From Acidobacteriota bacterium (GTDB taxonomy: Bacteria > Acidobacteriota > Terriglobia > Acidiferrales > UBA7541), in NCBI GenBank assembly GCA_013289855.1, contig JABCZD010000001.1, positions 310,001 to 374,000 on the forward strand: a stretch of 64,000 nucleotides of DNA, written 5' to 3'. Positions 30,557-40,563 of this stretch are shown piece by piece. Positions within the stretch are counted from its first letter, which is position 1, and the number at the start of each line of letters is the position of its first letter. Under the pieces are notes generated by a model. It ran no database searches, had not been told where the DNA came from, and worked only from the letters and a program-made list of their open reading frames with translations. Position numbers and translations under genes: made by a program.

Positions 30557-31234
30557 TCATTTGGATTGCGCATCCGTAATCGCCAGCGAACCGAAATGGT
30601 CGACCGGCCAATAGGCGAAAACCGCGCGCCCATAGATAAACTTATTTTCCACCGCGCCGAAAACGCGCGAATCGTTAGAACTGATGCGGTGATCGCCCAT
30701 AACAAAATAACTGTCTTTGGGAACGCTCACCGGACCAAAATTACTGAAATCTTCGTAGCGCAGCGGCACGTACGGCTCGGGGACCACGTTGCCATTTACA
30801 TACAGCGTGCCCTGGCGCATTTCCAAAGTGTCGCCGGGCAAGCCGATCACGCGCTTGATGAAAGACTTGGAACGATCTAAAGGATACCAGAAGACCACCA
30901 CATCGCCGCGCTCGATGGACGTGAAGCGGTACACAAATTTATTGATGAAGATGCGCTCTTGATCGGAGAGCAGCGGCGCCATGCTGGTCCCTTCCACCTT
31001 CACCGGTTGGTAGAGAAATACGATGATGACCAGCGCTAGGCCAATGGCGATTAAAAGGTCGCGGGTCCACACGCGCACTTCGTTGCGCAGCGAATTGGAG
31101 GTGTGCCCTTCGGATGGCGGACGCGAAGCCGCGAGTTCCGCACCGGCAGCGTCGGTGCCGCACGAGCATGACGAAGATGCGGAAGCTTCAGGTGGGGTAC
31201 TTTTGGCGACTTGGTCCTGCTTGGTGCTATCCAT
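30557..31234 (-). CDS. lepB: Signal peptidase I
   Basis: 225 residues. One membrane anchor (about 58-75) is followed by EGTSMAPLL with catalytic Ser84 and by KSFIKRVIGLPGD with catalytic Lys127; box E is GDHRISSNDSR. The protein cleaves signal peptides on the outer face of the inner membrane. The N-terminal about 50 residues are a Ser/Ala/Cys-rich cytoplasmic extension (SSSCSCGTDAAG) not seen in the classic enzyme. It lies between rsmE and carA in the same direction. Confidence 0.93.
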   Translation of the reverse strand: MDSTKQDQVAKSTPPEASASSSCSCGTDAAGAELAASRPPSEGHTSNSLRNEVRVWTRDLLIAIGLALVIIVFLYQPVKVEGTSMAPLLSDQERIFINKFVYRFTSIERGDVVVFWYPLDRSKSFIKRVIGLPGDTLEMRQGTLYVNGNVVPEPYVPLRYEDFSNFGPVSVPKDSYFVMGDHRISSNDSRVFGAVENKFIYGRAVFAYWPVDHFGSLAITDAQSK

Positions 31235-31367
31235 TGGGCGGCCTCGTATTTATAGCATGGCGGTCGCGGCGTGCGCCAGATTCGTTTTGCGTTTTGCAGC
31301 GTGCGGGAATCGCGGCGGCGGTATTTGCGGCACGCTAGTAAGATTCGCAGGCTTGGCCCTTCGTTGC

Positions 31368-32099
31368 CTAGTCCGTGCCCAGGGCATAATTCACAGCGGC
31401 CAGCGAGGCAATCACCGCGGTTTCAGTGCGCAGGATCAGCCTGCCCAGCGAGGCTTCTGCGAATCCGACGGTTTTTGCCGAGGCGAACTCAGCGTCAGTC
31501 CAGCCGCCTTCCGGGCCGATGGCCATCACCGCAGCCGCGGCGGGCTTTCCAGCCAGTGCGACACGCAGTGAGGGAGCCGTCGCCTGCTCGGACAAGATCA
31601 GCCGGATGCCATTCGCGTGCGCGGCGAAGGCTTGTTCTGGTTTAGCCGCCGTCTCGAGAGCTGGGACGTTTACGCGCCGCGACTGCTGCGAAGCCTCTAG
31701 CAGAATCTTGCGCCAACGCTCGGCGCGCTTTTCAGCGGCGGCCAGCAAACCTTTTTCGCTGCGCGTGGCGGCCAAGGGGACAATAGCGTTGACGCCCAGT
31801 TCAGTAGCTTTCTCGATGGCCCACTCGAACGCGTCGAATTTCACTATGGCCAGCAGCAGCGTGACGTGCAGCGCAGGTTTATGCGCTGGCACTTCTTCGA
31901 GCAATGCAAACTCCACGCGATCGCGCCCAGCTTTTTCAATACGCGCCAGCCAGACTTTTTCGCCGTCACTAAGCTCGTACAGCTGACCCTCTTGCGCGCG
32001 CAGCACCCGCCCCAGGTGGTGCGCCGCCTCGCCTTCCATCACCGCGTTCAGACCATCAAATTGTGGAACAAAGAATCGCCGGCGCACGGTCACTCTCAT
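31368..32099 (-). CDS. rsmE: 16S rRNA m3U1498 methyltransferase RsmE
   Basis: 243 residues. An N-terminal PUA-like domain (RRRFFVPQFDG, HHLGRVLRAQEG) is followed by a SPOUT methyltransferase fold with KATELGVNAIVPLAATRSE and the knot-forming AIGPEGGWTDAEF and LGRLILRTETAVIASLA. It methylates U1498 of 16S rRNA with SAM. It is the first gene of the long minus-strand run that continues with lepB and carA. Confidence 0.93.
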   Translation of the reverse strand: MRVTVRRRFFVPQFDGLNAVMEGEAAHHLGRVLRAQEGQLYELSDGEKVWLARIEKAGRDRVEFALLEEVPAHKPALHVTLLLAIVKFDAFEWAIEKATELGVNAIVPLAATRSEKGLLAAAEKRAERWRKILLEASQQSRRVNVPALETAAKPEQAFAAHANGIRLILSEQATAPSLRVALAGKPAAAAVMAIGPEGGWTDAEFASAKTVGFAEASLGRLILRTETAVIASLAAVNYALGTD

Positions 32100-32257
32100 C
32101 TCTGGATTTAAGACGCAGACGTCTAGACTACGTCAGGATAGAGCGCTATACATCACTCTCTTAAAGTATTCTTCGTCCATGGGTCGAAAGAATGAGAACC
32201 GGGGCGACAATAAAGCGCTAAAATGCATCTCGCAGTCGCCACGCACGGGAGGACAAA

Positions 32258-33043
32258 ATGGCGTCACCACGACCCGTACCCGGACAAACACCGAATATGC
32301 CGCAACCGCCAAAATTTGCGACCGCCGCGGAAGAGCGCAAGCACCGCAAACAAATGCTCGCGGCGGCGTTTCGGCTGTTCTCCCGCTTCGGCTTCGATGA
32401 AGGCGTGGCGGGACACATCACCGCGCGCGATCCGGAACGGCTCGACCACTTCTGGGTCAATCCCTTCGGCATGCACTTCGGGCAAATTCGCGCGTGCGAC
32501 CTGATTCTGGTGAACCATCGCGGCGAAGTCGTGGAAGGCAAGCATCCGGTCAATGGCGCGGCGTTTGCCATACACTCGCAACTGCACGCTGCGCGTCCCG
32601 ATGTGGTGGCTGCGGCCCACGCGCACTCCATTTACGGAAAATCTTGGGCGTCGCTCGGCCGGTTGCTCGATCCCATCACGCAGGATTCCTGCGCGTTTTA
32701 TGAAGACCACGGACTCTTTGCGGACTTCACCGGCGTGGTCTACGAAACTTCCGAAGGCGAACGCATCGCGCAAGCTCTGGGACAGTACAAGGCTGCGATT
32801 CTGCGCAATCATGGATTGATCACTGTTGGGCACACCGTCGAAGAGGCCGCGTGGTGGTTCATCACCATGGAACGAAGCTGCCAGGCGCAACTGCTCGCCG
32901 AGGCGGCCGGCGTGCCGGTGAAAATCGATCACGCCAACGCCGCGGCAACCAAGCAGCAGGTGGGAAACCATCTCGCGGGATGGTTCCAGTTTCAACCGCT
33001 GCTGGCGCGCATCACCCGCGAACAGCCCGATTTACTCGAATAG
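32258..33043 (+). CDS. Class II aldolase/adducin family protein
   Basis: 261 residues. GVAGHITARDPE, VNPFGMHFGQI, HPVNGAAFAIHSQLHAARP, AHAHSIYGK and ILRNHGLITVG are the family blocks; the HAH and NHG histidines bind the metal in fuculose-phosphate-aldolase-like enzymes. The sequence resembles the adducin-like class II aldolases that lack a sugar-phosphate assignment, so the substrate is unknown. ATG 32258 is used; ATG 32300 is an alternative. It stands alone, divergent from rsmE. Confidence 0.88.
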   Translation: MASPRPVPGQTPNMPQPPKFATAAEERKHRKQMLAAAFRLFSRFGFDEGVAGHITARDPERLDHFWVNPFGMHFGQIRACDLILVNHRGEVVEGKHPVNGAAFAIHSQLHAARPDVVAAAHAHSIYGKSWASLGRLLDPITQDSCAFYEDHGLFADFTGVVYETSEGERIAQALGQYKAAILRNHGLITVGHTVEEAAWWFITMERSCQAQLLAEAAGVPVKIDHANAAATKQQVGNHLAGWFQFQPLLARITREQPDLLE

Positions 33044-33206
33044 GTCTAACCACACCAACGGCGGAACTTCATTGCTGCTCACTGCGCGGATTCGTGCGCG
33101 TCTAAGACGCTGAACCGAGGTGGGCCAGCAGTTGCGTGTTCAGCCTTAGAAGAATTCGCGCGCGAAGCGCATTGGCATAATTGCGCTTTGAAGGGAGATT
33201 CTGTGC

Positions 33207-34304
33207 ATGTTTAGCGTCCGCGTATCGAAACCGTTTCTGCGTAAAACGGGGTTGCAAACTTTGTTGCTGTGCTTACTGTTCGCTGTTACGGCGCGAATCA
33301 CGCCAGCGCAATCCTTCGTGCTGGATCTGCCGTTGCAGAGCCAGCATGCGGAGGTATCGCAAACTATCGGCATTACGAATATCACCATCAACTATCACCG
33401 GCCGCTGGCGAAGGACCGCGACGTCTGGGTCGGCCTGGTTCCCTACGGCAAAGTCTGGCGCGCCGGCGCGAACCAGAACACCACCATCACCTTCAGCGAT
33501 CCGGTCACCATCGAGGGCCAGCCGCTGGCCAAGGGCACTTATGGGTTGCACATGATTCCGAACCCCGATGAATGGACGATTATTTTTTCGAAGAACTCCA
33601 CGTCCTGGGGCGCTTTCACCTACGACCAGGCGGAAGATGCACTGCGCGTCACTGTGAAGCCCAAGCCCGCCGAAATGCGCAACGCGCTGATCTATGAGTT
33701 CGACCAACTACAGCCCGATTCCGCGGTGATTGAAATGGAGTGGGCCAAGCTTGCCGTGCCGTTTAAAGTCTCGGTAGACGTGCACGCCGTGGTGGAAGCC
33801 AGCCTCAAGAATCAACTGCGCGATCTTTCGCAATATACCTGGATGAGCTGGGACGACGCGGCCACTTATTTGCTGACCGAAAAAATCGACCTCGACCAAG
33901 CGCTAAAGTATGCGGACAAATCCATCGAGAACGAAGACCGCTTCGAGAATGAGCTCACCAAGTCCAAGGTATTAACCGCGCTGAATCGCAAAGACGACGC
34001 CTTGGCGGCACAGAAAAAGGCGCTCGCGCTCGCTTCCCCGCTGCAGGTACACGTATACGCTCGCGGCCTGCAAGCCGAAAAACACGACGAAGAAGCCTTC
34101 GTGATCTTCCGCGAAAATGCGGCAAAACATCCCGACCTGTGGTTCGTACACGCAGGATTGGCGCGCGTGGACTCCGCGCAAGGCAAATTTGACGACGCGG
34201 TAAAGGAAATGAAACTGGCCATGGCGGCAGCGCCGGACAATCAGAAGAGCTACCTGGATGGCTTGGTGAAGCAGCTCGAAGCCAAGAAGAACATAAATCC
34301 CTAG
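33207..34304 (+). CDS. DUF2911 protein with C-terminal TPR-like helices
   Basis: 365 residues from ATG 33207 with a GGGAG nearby upstream. A signal peptide (about 10-35) is followed by a DUF2911 domain (about 40-180; PYGKVWRAGANQNTTITFS and KGTYGLHMIPNPDEWTIIFS are its signature) and about 150 residues of helical repeats. The DUF2911 function is unknown; such proteins are frequent in Acidobacteria and Bacteroidetes and are exported. Confidence 0.88.
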   Translation: MFSVRVSKPFLRKTGLQTLLLCLLFAVTARITPAQSFVLDLPLQSQHAEVSQTIGITNITINYHRPLAKDRDVWVGLVPYGKVWRAGANQNTTITFSDPVTIEGQPLAKGTYGLHMIPNPDEWTIIFSKNSTSWGAFTYDQAEDALRVTVKPKPAEMRNALIYEFDQLQPDSAVIEMEWAKLAVPFKVSVDVHAVVEASLKNQLRDLSQYTWMSWDDAATYLLTEKIDLDQALKYADKSIENEDRFENELTKSKVLTALNRKDDALAAQKKALALASPLQVHVYARGLQAEKHDEEAFVIFRENAAKHPDLWFVHAGLARVDSAQGKFDDAVKEMKLAMAAAPDNQKSYLDGLVKQLEAKKNINP

Positions 34305-34318
34305 CCAGTAGACGCGCC

Positions 34319-34345
34319 CCGCTGACCGAATGGGTCGGTCAGCGG
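34319..34345. terminator. Strong hairpin between convergent genes
   Basis: CCGCTGACCGA (34319-34329) pairs perfectly over 11 bp with TCGGTCAGCGG (34335-34345), loop of 5. There is no T-run on either side, so it may stop transcription only with Rho or may protect the 3' ends of the convergent DUF2911 and dnaJ transcripts. Confidence 0.6.
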
Positions 34346-34366
34346 CCCCCGAACTCGCGTTCCCGA

Positions 34367-35506
34367 CTACCCGAAAATATCTTTGACCTTGTCGAACAGC
34401 GTGGACCCGCGCTCCGCGGGCTTGTTTTCTATCTTCAGAGAAGCACCGAGTTGTTCCATCAGTTTACGTTGTTCGCGCGTGAGTTTGGTGGGCGTCAGCA
34501 CGCGCACGTGATAGTACAAATCGCCTTTACCGCCGCCGCGCGGATCGGCCAAACCTTTGCCTTTGACGCGGAAGATCGCGCCGCTCTGCGTGCCCTCGGG
34601 AACCTTTAAGCGTTCCTCGCCATTCAGCCCGGGAACCGGTAATTCTGTGCCCAGCGCGGCTTGCGTGACGCTCAACGGAATCGTGCAGTAAAGATCCGCG
34701 CCGCGCCGCTCGAAGAAAGGGTGCTCTTTCACTTCGAGCACTACATAGAGATCGCCGGTCGGTCCGCCATTCGGTCCAGGCTCGCCCTCGCCCGTGACCC
34801 GCAAACGCGTCCCGGTATCCACTCCCGGTGGAATGCGCAGCTCGATTGTGCGTTCGCGTTCGATGCGCCCTTGCCCGCGGCAATCGAGGCAGCGTTCCTT
34901 AATAATTTGGCCCGCGCCCTGGCAGTTTGGGCACGTGCGCGTGATGGTGAAAAATCCCTGCTGGTACGCCACCTGGCCGCGGCCGCCGCACGCCTGGCAG
35001 GATTGCACGCCGGTGCCCTTCTTCGCTCCGGTGCCGTTGCAGGATTCGCAATATTCCTGGCGCGGAAGTTTGATTTTGGTGGTTACGCCGCCGGAGGCTT
35101 CTTCAAACGTCAGCGTCATGTCATAGCGCAAATCGGCGCCGCGTTGCGCGCGAGTTCGGCCGCCGCCGCGCCGTCCGCCAAATAGATCTTCAAAACCAAA
35201 AAAATCGCCGAAAATATCGTGGAAGTCTTGAAACACCGTGCCATCGAAGCCGCCGGTGCCGCCTGCGCTCGATAGGCCAGCGTGGCCGTATTGATCGTAA
35301 ATCTGCCGCTTCTGCGGGTCGCTGAGCACGCTGTAGGCCTCCGTGCATTCGCGGAAGAGCACGTCGGCTTCCGCTTTATTTTCCGGATTGCGGTCCGGAT
35401 GCCACTTCAGCGCGGCTTTGCGGTATGACGCTTTAATCTCATCCACTAGCGCGGTGCGTGAAACACTGAGCACTTCGTAATAATCGCGTTGCTTCCCTCG
35501 ACTCAT
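34367..35506 (-). CDS. dnaJ: Chaperone DnaJ
   Basis: 379 residues, full length. The J domain has WHPDRNPE, a Gly/Phe-rich region follows, four CXXCXGXG zinc repeats are visible (CESCNGTG, CQACGGRG, CPNCQGAG, CLDCRGQG), and a substrate-binding C-terminal half ends the protein. DnaJ stimulates DnaK ATPase. It is the last gene of hrcA-grpE-dnaJ; dnaK is not in this window. Confidence 0.96.
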   Translation of the reverse strand: MSRGKQRDYYEVLSVSRTALVDEIKASYRKAALKWHPDRNPENKAEADVLFRECTEAYSVLSDPQKRQIYDQYGHAGLSSAGGTGGFDGTVFQDFHDIFGDFFGFEDLFGGRRGGGRTRAQRGADLRYDMTLTFEEASGGVTTKIKLPRQEYCESCNGTGAKKGTGVQSCQACGGRGQVAYQQGFFTITRTCPNCQGAGQIIKERCLDCRGQGRIERERTIELRIPPGVDTGTRLRVTGEGEPGPNGGPTGDLYVVLEVKEHPFFERRGADLYCTIPLSVTQAALGTELPVPGLNGEERLKVPEGTQSGAIFRVKGKGLADPRGGGKGDLYYHVRVLTPTKLTREQRKLMEQLGASLKIENKPAERGSTLFDKVKDIFG

Positions 35507-35564
35507 CGTTCTCCGGTCCTTCGTTCGGCGGTCACTGCGTTTTTGATTTTTGCTGCGGTGTTAC

Positions 35565-36149
35565 TTAATTCGCTGCTTCTTTCGATGCGGCAGACGGGTG
35601 TACCGCTACACGCACCATCGCCGGACGCAGCACGCGGCCGTGAAACACGTAGCCCGGTTGGAAAACCTGCAATATTGTCCCATCTGGATATTCACTCGTT
35701 TCGGTGCGATCCATCGCCTGGTGGACATGCGGGTCGAACGGCTTGCCGATTGGCTCAACGCGTTCCGCGCCGAGTCGCGTCACGTTATCCACCAGTTGTT
35801 TGTAAATCAGCTCGAAGCCTTTTTGGTAGTTGGCGTATTCCGGTTCGCGATGCGCGGCCAGGGCCTGCTCAAAGCTGTCTATCACCGGAAGCAGCGCTTC
35901 GATCAATCGTCCGGTGGTGCGCTTGGAATCGTCGCCGCGTTCGCGCTCGATGCGCTTGCGATAGTTGTCGAAGTCGGCTTGGCGACGCAACAACGTCTGC
36001 CGCAACTCCTCTAAGTCGGTGGCTAATTTCGCAACTTCGGCGTCGGCCTTGGCGGCGTCCGCGGCGATTTCGGCGCCGTCGCTTCCCTGCTGCGCGTCGT
36101 CATTCATATCGGTTTGCGGTTTCTTCTCGTTCCAGTCCATGACTCCCAC
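35565..36149 (-). CDS. grpE: Nucleotide-exchange factor GrpE
   Basis: About 194 residues. A coiled-coil dimer helix (LATDLEELRQTLLRRQADFDNYRKR is split here; the core is QADFDNYRKRIERE) leads to the beta domain with PFDPHVHQAMDRTET and VLRPAMVRVA. GTG 36149 is chosen because AGGGAG lies 7 nt upstream; ATG 36140 is the alternative. GrpE releases ADP from DnaK. It sits 58 nt before dnaJ. Confidence 0.93.
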   Translation of the reverse strand: MGVMDWNEKKPQTDMNDDAQQGSDGAEIAADAAKADAEVAKLATDLEELRQTLLRRQADFDNYRKRIERERGDDSKRTTGRLIEALLPVIDSFEQALAAHREPEYANYQKGFELIYKQLVDNVTRLGAERVEPIGKPFDPHVHQAMDRTETSEYPDGTILQVFQPGYVFHGRVLRPAMVRVAVHPSAASKEAAN

Positions 36150-36255
36150 GATAAAACTCCCTTGAAGTAAAAAACTCTCGTATTGCGATTGGTGATACAA
36201 ACCGCACTAGGAACACAACATCCCGCCCGAAGCCTAGTTCTTCAGACGACTGCTT

Positions 36256-37299
36256 CTACGGTTTGCTGAGCGCCTCGCTGAAGAGTTGCGCAACGTAGGC
36301 CACCGCGGTCATGGCACGCTCGTAATGCATGCGCGTCGGTCCCAGCACGCCCAGCGATCCCTGCACTTCATCATTGCGCATGTATGGCGCGCTGATCACC
36401 GCCAGATTTTCTCCCGACTCCGAAATCTCTTTGACGCCGATCTGTACGTGTACCGGCTCCGGAGTTTCGATGCAGGCGTTGAGCATGGTCACCAGTCGAT
36501 GCTTTTCCTCAATGGCCGCCAACACGTCGCGCAACTGCGCCTGATTGGCGAATTCCGCCGTGCCCACAATCTGCGCTGTGCCTTCTACGTGAACGTGCAG
36601 CGCGGAGTCATCGCCCAGCGCCACCGGATCGCACAGCGTGAGCGCGCCGCTGATCAGACCCTCGTAGCGTTCGCGTTCCGATGCCAATTTCTGCAACAAA
36701 TCGGCGCGAATCGCTTCCAGCGTCCAGCCAGAATAGTGGCGATTCAGAAAATCCGCCGTGGCATCCAGCTCAGGCTGTGAAAACCTGCGGTGGGGCCGCA
36801 AGATTTTATCCCGCGTGTTGCCGCCAGGCGAAACCAGCACCACCACCACGCGTCCGTCGGGCAGGAGCCACATCCGCGTATGCTCTAGTACCGTCTTGCC
36901 GAGCGGCTGCGACACGATTATGCCCAGACCGTTCGAGACTTCCGCGAGCACGTGCCCGGCGCGCTCAGTGATTTCCGCCGAAGTTTTCGCTCCGGCAAAT
37001 TCGCGCGTGATCCAATCGCGATCGTTCACCGTGATGGTGGCCTGCGAGGCGATTTCCTGCGCAAAAAAGCGATACGCCGCCGCCGTTGGCACACGACCCG
37101 CCGAAGTGTGCGGCTGGTAGAGCAGTCCGCCGTCTTCCAGGTCCGCCATCACGTTGCGAATCGTCGCGGTGCTGAGAATTTCCTCGAAGCGTCGCGAGAT
37201 AGCGCGCGAGGATACCGGTTCGCCCGTCTCAATGTACGTGCGCACGATGTCCGCCAGTATCTGGCGGTTTCGCCGTTCCTGTAGCGCGGCAGTCCTCAT
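36256..37299 (-). CDS. hrcA: Heat-inducible transcription repressor HrcA
   Basis: 347 residues. The N-terminal winged helix has RNRQILADIVRTYIETGEPVS-type sequence (key part IVRTYIETGEPVSSRAIS) and STATIRNVMADLEDGGLL; HrcA dimerisation/GAF-like and insertion domains follow. HrcA represses heat-shock operons by binding CIRCE. No canonical CIRCE (TTAGCACTC with its inverse) is visible just upstream of this gene, so its operator may lie elsewhere, for example before groES. Confidence 0.94.
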   Translation of the reverse strand: MRTAALQERRNRQILADIVRTYIETGEPVSSRAISRRFEEILSTATIRNVMADLEDGGLLYQPHTSAGRVPTAAAYRFFAQEIASQATITVNDRDWITREFAGAKTSAEITERAGHVLAEVSNGLGIIVSQPLGKTVLEHTRMWLLPDGRVVVVLVSPGGNTRDKILRPHRRFSQPELDATADFLNRHYSGWTLEAIRADLLQKLASERERYEGLISGALTLCDPVALGDDSALHVHVEGTAQIVGTAEFANQAQLRDVLAAIEEKHRLVTMLNACIETPEPVHVQIGVKEISESGENLAVISAPYMRNDEVQGSLGVLGPTRMHYERAMTAVAYVAQLFSEALSKP

Positions 37300-37363
37300 A
37301 GCAGCACTTTACTCCGTGAAGCAGCATTCTGCTAACGGTTCACCGAGCGACTATGGGTAAGCG

Positions 37364-37858
37364 TTAGCTTTTTGCGCTTTGACTCCGTTCTTCCCACTGC
37401 GAAAGCGTGATCTCTTCAGGCGCATCCGTGGGGCTCTCAAAATCCAGTTTGTATCCGTCGGGATCTGCGAGCACAGTGACCCACATATTGTTGCCGACGA
37501 AAGGCTCTTGCACCTGAAGTCCCCGCGACGTGAATTGGCGGTACAGTTCGAGTGCGTCGCGGCATTGGAAGCAAACGGATACGCCTACGCCGCGCTTCTC
37601 TGCCGGTGCGCGACCCGGCTTATAATCCTGCAGCATCAGTGCCGCGCCTCCAAGCTCCAGCCAACACCAGCGCAGCTTGCCCTCGTCGATCCATTCTTTG
37701 GTTTTCTCGAAGCCCAGTCCGTCGACGTAAAAGCGGAGCGAGCGTTCCATCTCCGAAACCATAAAAAATGGCACGGCCTGCTGGATGTTGGCCTTCGTCT
37801 CGGTTTCGGTCTTAGCGGCAGGTGGCACGAGCGACCTCAGACGGAAGATTCGGAGCAA
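37364..37858 (-). CDS. VOC-family (glyoxalase/bleomycin-resistance fold) protein
   Basis: 164 residues from TTG 37858; no ATG exists before the conserved core. VPFFMVSEMERSLRFYVDGLGFE and NMWVTVLADPDGYKLDFESP are typical VOC strands, the last with the metal-binding Glu. Metal or substrate cannot be assigned. A short helical N-terminus precedes the fold. It lies 64 nt upstream of hrcA in the same direction, probably as a separate unit. Confidence 0.75.
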   Translation of the reverse strand: MLRIFRLRSLVPPAAKTETETKANIQQAVPFFMVSEMERSLRFYVDGLGFEKTKEWIDEGKLRWCWLELGGAALMLQDYKPGRAPAEKRGVGVSVCFQCRDALELYRQFTSRGLQVQEPFVGNNMWVTVLADPDGYKLDFESPTDAPEEITLSQWEERSQSAKS

Positions 37859-37936
37859 ACCTCTACTCTATTATTGTAGAAAGCGTGTCAAGACGCGTCA
37901 ACGGTTTGGCGTCAACGCCGCGCCGGTTAGTGGTCA

Positions 37937-39442
37937 TCAATCGGCGTTGTCGATTTGGGCGCGTTGCAGGGTGTCCGAGTAGTCGATATAGAGCGTTTTC
38001 CATTCGGTAAAGAAATCGATGGCGGAGATGGCGGCTTCGCGGTGACCGTTGCCGGTTTGCTTAGTGCCTCCGAACGGCAGGTGCGTTTCCGCGCCGATGG
38101 TTGGAGCATTTACATACACAATGCCGGTGTAGAGGTCGCGCATAGCCGCAAATGCCTGATTCACGTTCTTCGTGTAGATCGACGCGGACAATCCGTAGGG
38201 CACGCCGTTGGCGACTTCGATGGCTTCTTCAAAGCTGCCAATCGGGATGACCGAAACCACAGGTCCGAAGATTTCTTCCTGCGCGACGCGCATCTTCGGC
38301 GAGCAATCGCCGAACACCGTCGGCGCGTGGAACCAGCCCTTGGCAAGCGCACCAGTCTCCAAGCGATTGCCGCCGGTCAGCATCTTCGCGCCTTCGCCTT
38401 TGCCAATTTCGACGTAGGACATGACCGTCTTGAGTTGCTGCTCGTTGATGCACGGGCCCATTTCGATTTTGGGGTCGAGGCCGTCGCCCACCTTCAGCGC
38501 CTTCACGCATTCCACAAAGCGCTTGATGAACTCGGGGTAGACGCTCTTGTGCACGGCAACGCGGCTGGCGGCGGTACAGCGCTGGCCAGTGGTGCCGAAA
38601 CCGCCCCAGATAGCGCCATCAATGGCCAGATCCAGATTGGCGTCGTCCATCACGATGATGATGTTCTTGCCGCCCATCTCCAGGCTTACGTGCTTGAAAT
38701 CGGGCGCACCCGCTTCCGCGATGATGCGGCCCACGGCCGTCGAACCGGTAAAGCTAACCACCGGAACCTTCTTGTGCTTGGAGAGCGGCGCGCCGGCGTT
38801 GGGGCCGTCGCCGCTGACCAGGTTCACCACGCCACGCGGGATGCCCGCTTCGGTCAGCACCTGGACCAGGTGGTACGAGGATAGCGGTGTGTCTTCCGCA
38901 GGCTTCAGCACCACGGTATTGCCCGCCACCAGCGCGGGCATCATCTTCCACGACGGAATGGCCATGGGGAAATTCCACGGCGTGATCATGCCGCACACGC
39001 CGATGGATTGGCGCACGCTCATGGCGAACTTGTTTGGCAACTCGGAGGGCGTGGTTTGACCGAACAGGCGGCGGCCTTCGCCGGCCATGTAATAGGTCAT
39101 GTCGATGGCTTCCTGGACGTCGCCGCGCGTCTCGGCCAGGACTTTGCCCATTTCGCGGGTCATGTCTTTCGAGAATTCTTCTTTGCGCTGCAGCAGCAAT
39201 TCAGCCGCGCGGTACAGAATTTCCGCGCGCTTTGGCGCTGGAACCAGTCGCCACGTCTTGTATGCCTCGGTAGCGGCGTCGACGGCCGCATCAATGTCCG
39301 ACGGGCCGGACGAGACAAACATGCCCACTAGCTCTTCGGTGTTTGCCGGATTACGATTCTCATAGGCTTCGCCGCCTCGTGGTTCGGCCCATTCACCGTT
39401 GATGAAATTCTTGTAAACGCGAGGCGCAACGCTCGTAGCCAT
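37937..39442 (-). CDS. NAD(P)-dependent aldehyde dehydrogenase
   Basis: 501 residues. [38 protein letters not shown] with the catalytic Glu, and [14 protein letters not shown] with the nucleophile Cys mark the ALDH superfamily. The C-terminal [16 protein letters not shown] resembles the ketoglutaric-semialdehyde/aminoadipic-semialdehyde dehydrogenase branch, but the substrate is not fixed by sequence. AGGAGG-like sequence precedes ATG 39442. It appears monocistronic. Confidence 0.92.
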   Translation of the reverse strand: MATSVAPRVYKNFINGEWAEPRGGEAYENRNPANTEELVGMFVSSGPSDIDAAVDAATEAYKTWRLVPAPKRAEILYRAAELLLQRKEEFSKDMTREMGKVLAETRGDVQEAIDMTYYMAGEGRRLFGQTTPSELPNKFAMSVRQSIGVCGMITPWNFPMAIPSWKMMPALVAGNTVVLKPAEDTPLSSYHLVQVLTEAGIPRGVVNLVSGDGPNAGAPLSKHKKVPVVSFTGSTAVGRIIAEAGAPDFKHVSLEMGGKNIIIVMDDANLDLAIDGAIWGGFGTTGQRCTAASRVAVHKSVYPEFIKRFVECVKALKVGDGLDPKIEMGPCINEQQLKTVMSYVEIGKGEGAKMLTGGNRLETGALAKGWFHAPTVFGDCSPKMRVAQEEIFGPVVSVIPIGSFEEAIEVANGVPYGLSASIYTKNVNQAFAAMRDLYTGIVYVNAPTIGAETHLPFGGTKQTGNGHREAAISAIDFFTEWKTLYIDYSDTLQRAQIDNAD

Positions 39443-39959
39443 ACTTCCTCCTGACCTTCATGCCGCTGCCGTAAACCTTGTCATGCTTTCCGGCTTATCT
39501 GTGCGGGATCCAACGTGAACCGCAACGACGTGGAGACTACAGTTTACTGTGCGCGGCAAGAGCGGTCAAACTGTGCCGCTGCGCGATGAGGGCGCCGCTG
39601 CGCTAGAGCATCCGCGATCGAGATTATGGTAAAAGCGCACAGGCAGCCCGGCGAGTGTAAACAGGAGTATCTGTGCTACTAAACCAGGGCCACCATGGGG
39701 TGATTTTTGTAACTGTTCATTCTAAAGAACTTTAAGTGCTTTAGACTCCCTAGTTAGAAAGTGCTCATTCTGCACGGGATACGGGCAGTTCACGTTACGA
39801 AACACGTTTGACTATGAAAAGCGGGAGAAAGTAGACGAAAGAGAGCCGCCACTCAGAGAACGTAGTTTTCTACAAGAGATACGTTACCATACCGGCATAG
39901 AGATGTCAAGGACAAAATGATAGGTGGCGGTACTTTGTGAGGGAATGTGGGGAGGAAAT
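39443..39959. other. 517-nt intergenic region, AT-richer
   Basis: No gene is seen. It contains a small inverted repeat, TCTAAAG (39721-39727) with CTTTAGA (39739-39745), and related CATTCT words near 39719 and 39766. The region must carry the promoters of the divergent aldehyde-dehydrogenase and membrane-protein genes; no clear hexamer pair was recognised. Confidence 0.4.
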
Positions 39960-40466
39960 GTGGACCTCGAACTAGCCTACAACCTGGCGCGCTGGTCGAG
40001 CTTCTTTTCGGCCCAAGTGGGTGCATCCGCGGCACTTACGGGATTATTGTTCGTGGCGATTTCGATCAATCTTTCGAAAATAGTTGCGAACCCGCAACTG
40101 GCTTGGCGGTCGGCGAAGGCGTTGGCCACGCTAGCCGGGGTGCTTTTAGCGTCCACGCTCTGCCTGGTGCCGGGAGTGTCGACGGCGGCTGCGGGGTGGG
40201 GTTTGGCGATTCTAGGCGCGTTCACCTGGCTGCTGATCAGCTTCTGGCAAATGAAGGCCTCGACGCACAACCCATACGCGACCTTCAGTCACAAGCTGTT
40301 GCACTGGATCCTGGCGGAGGCTTCTGCCCTGCCGCTGCTGATCTGCGGAATTTCGCTGCTGCTCATGCGTGGCGGCGGACTCTATTGGCTGGTGGTGGCA
40401 ATTGTCGTGTCGTTCGTCGCGGCGCTGCTGGATGCCTGGGTGCTGCTGATCGAGATTCAGCGTTGA
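39960..40466 (+). CDS. Small integral membrane protein
   Basis: 168 residues from GTG 39960, chosen because GGAGG lies at 39951-39955; the frame above is open but lacks a better site. Four to five membrane segments are visible. The opening YNLARWSSFFSAQVGASAAL followed by LTGLLFVAISINL is a recurring sequence in small bacterial membrane proteins of unknown function. No catalytic motif is seen. Confidence 0.75.
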   Translation: MDLELAYNLARWSSFFSAQVGASAALTGLLFVAISINLSKIVANPQLAWRSAKALATLAGVLLASTLCLVPGVSTAAAGWGLAILGAFTWLLISFWQMKASTHNPYATFSHKLLHWILAEASALPLLICGISLLLMRGGGLYWLVVAIVVSFVAALLDAWVLLIEIQR

Positions 40467-40563
40467 ACTAGCGCGATGATGCTAGCTTGCCCGCGGGGAC
40501 GGCTGGTGTTAGTGTTCCGTGCACGTACAACGTTCGGAATGGCGTTTCGTGGAGCTTTCCACA

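Noticed and set aside
37300..37363. Possible CIRCE element before hrcA
   Set aside because: Only one half-site resembles GAGTGCTAA and the required partner nine bases away is missing.
39600..39720. Possible tRNA or small RNA in the 39.4-40.0 kb gap
   Set aside because: No cloverleaf or T-loop sequence could be found.
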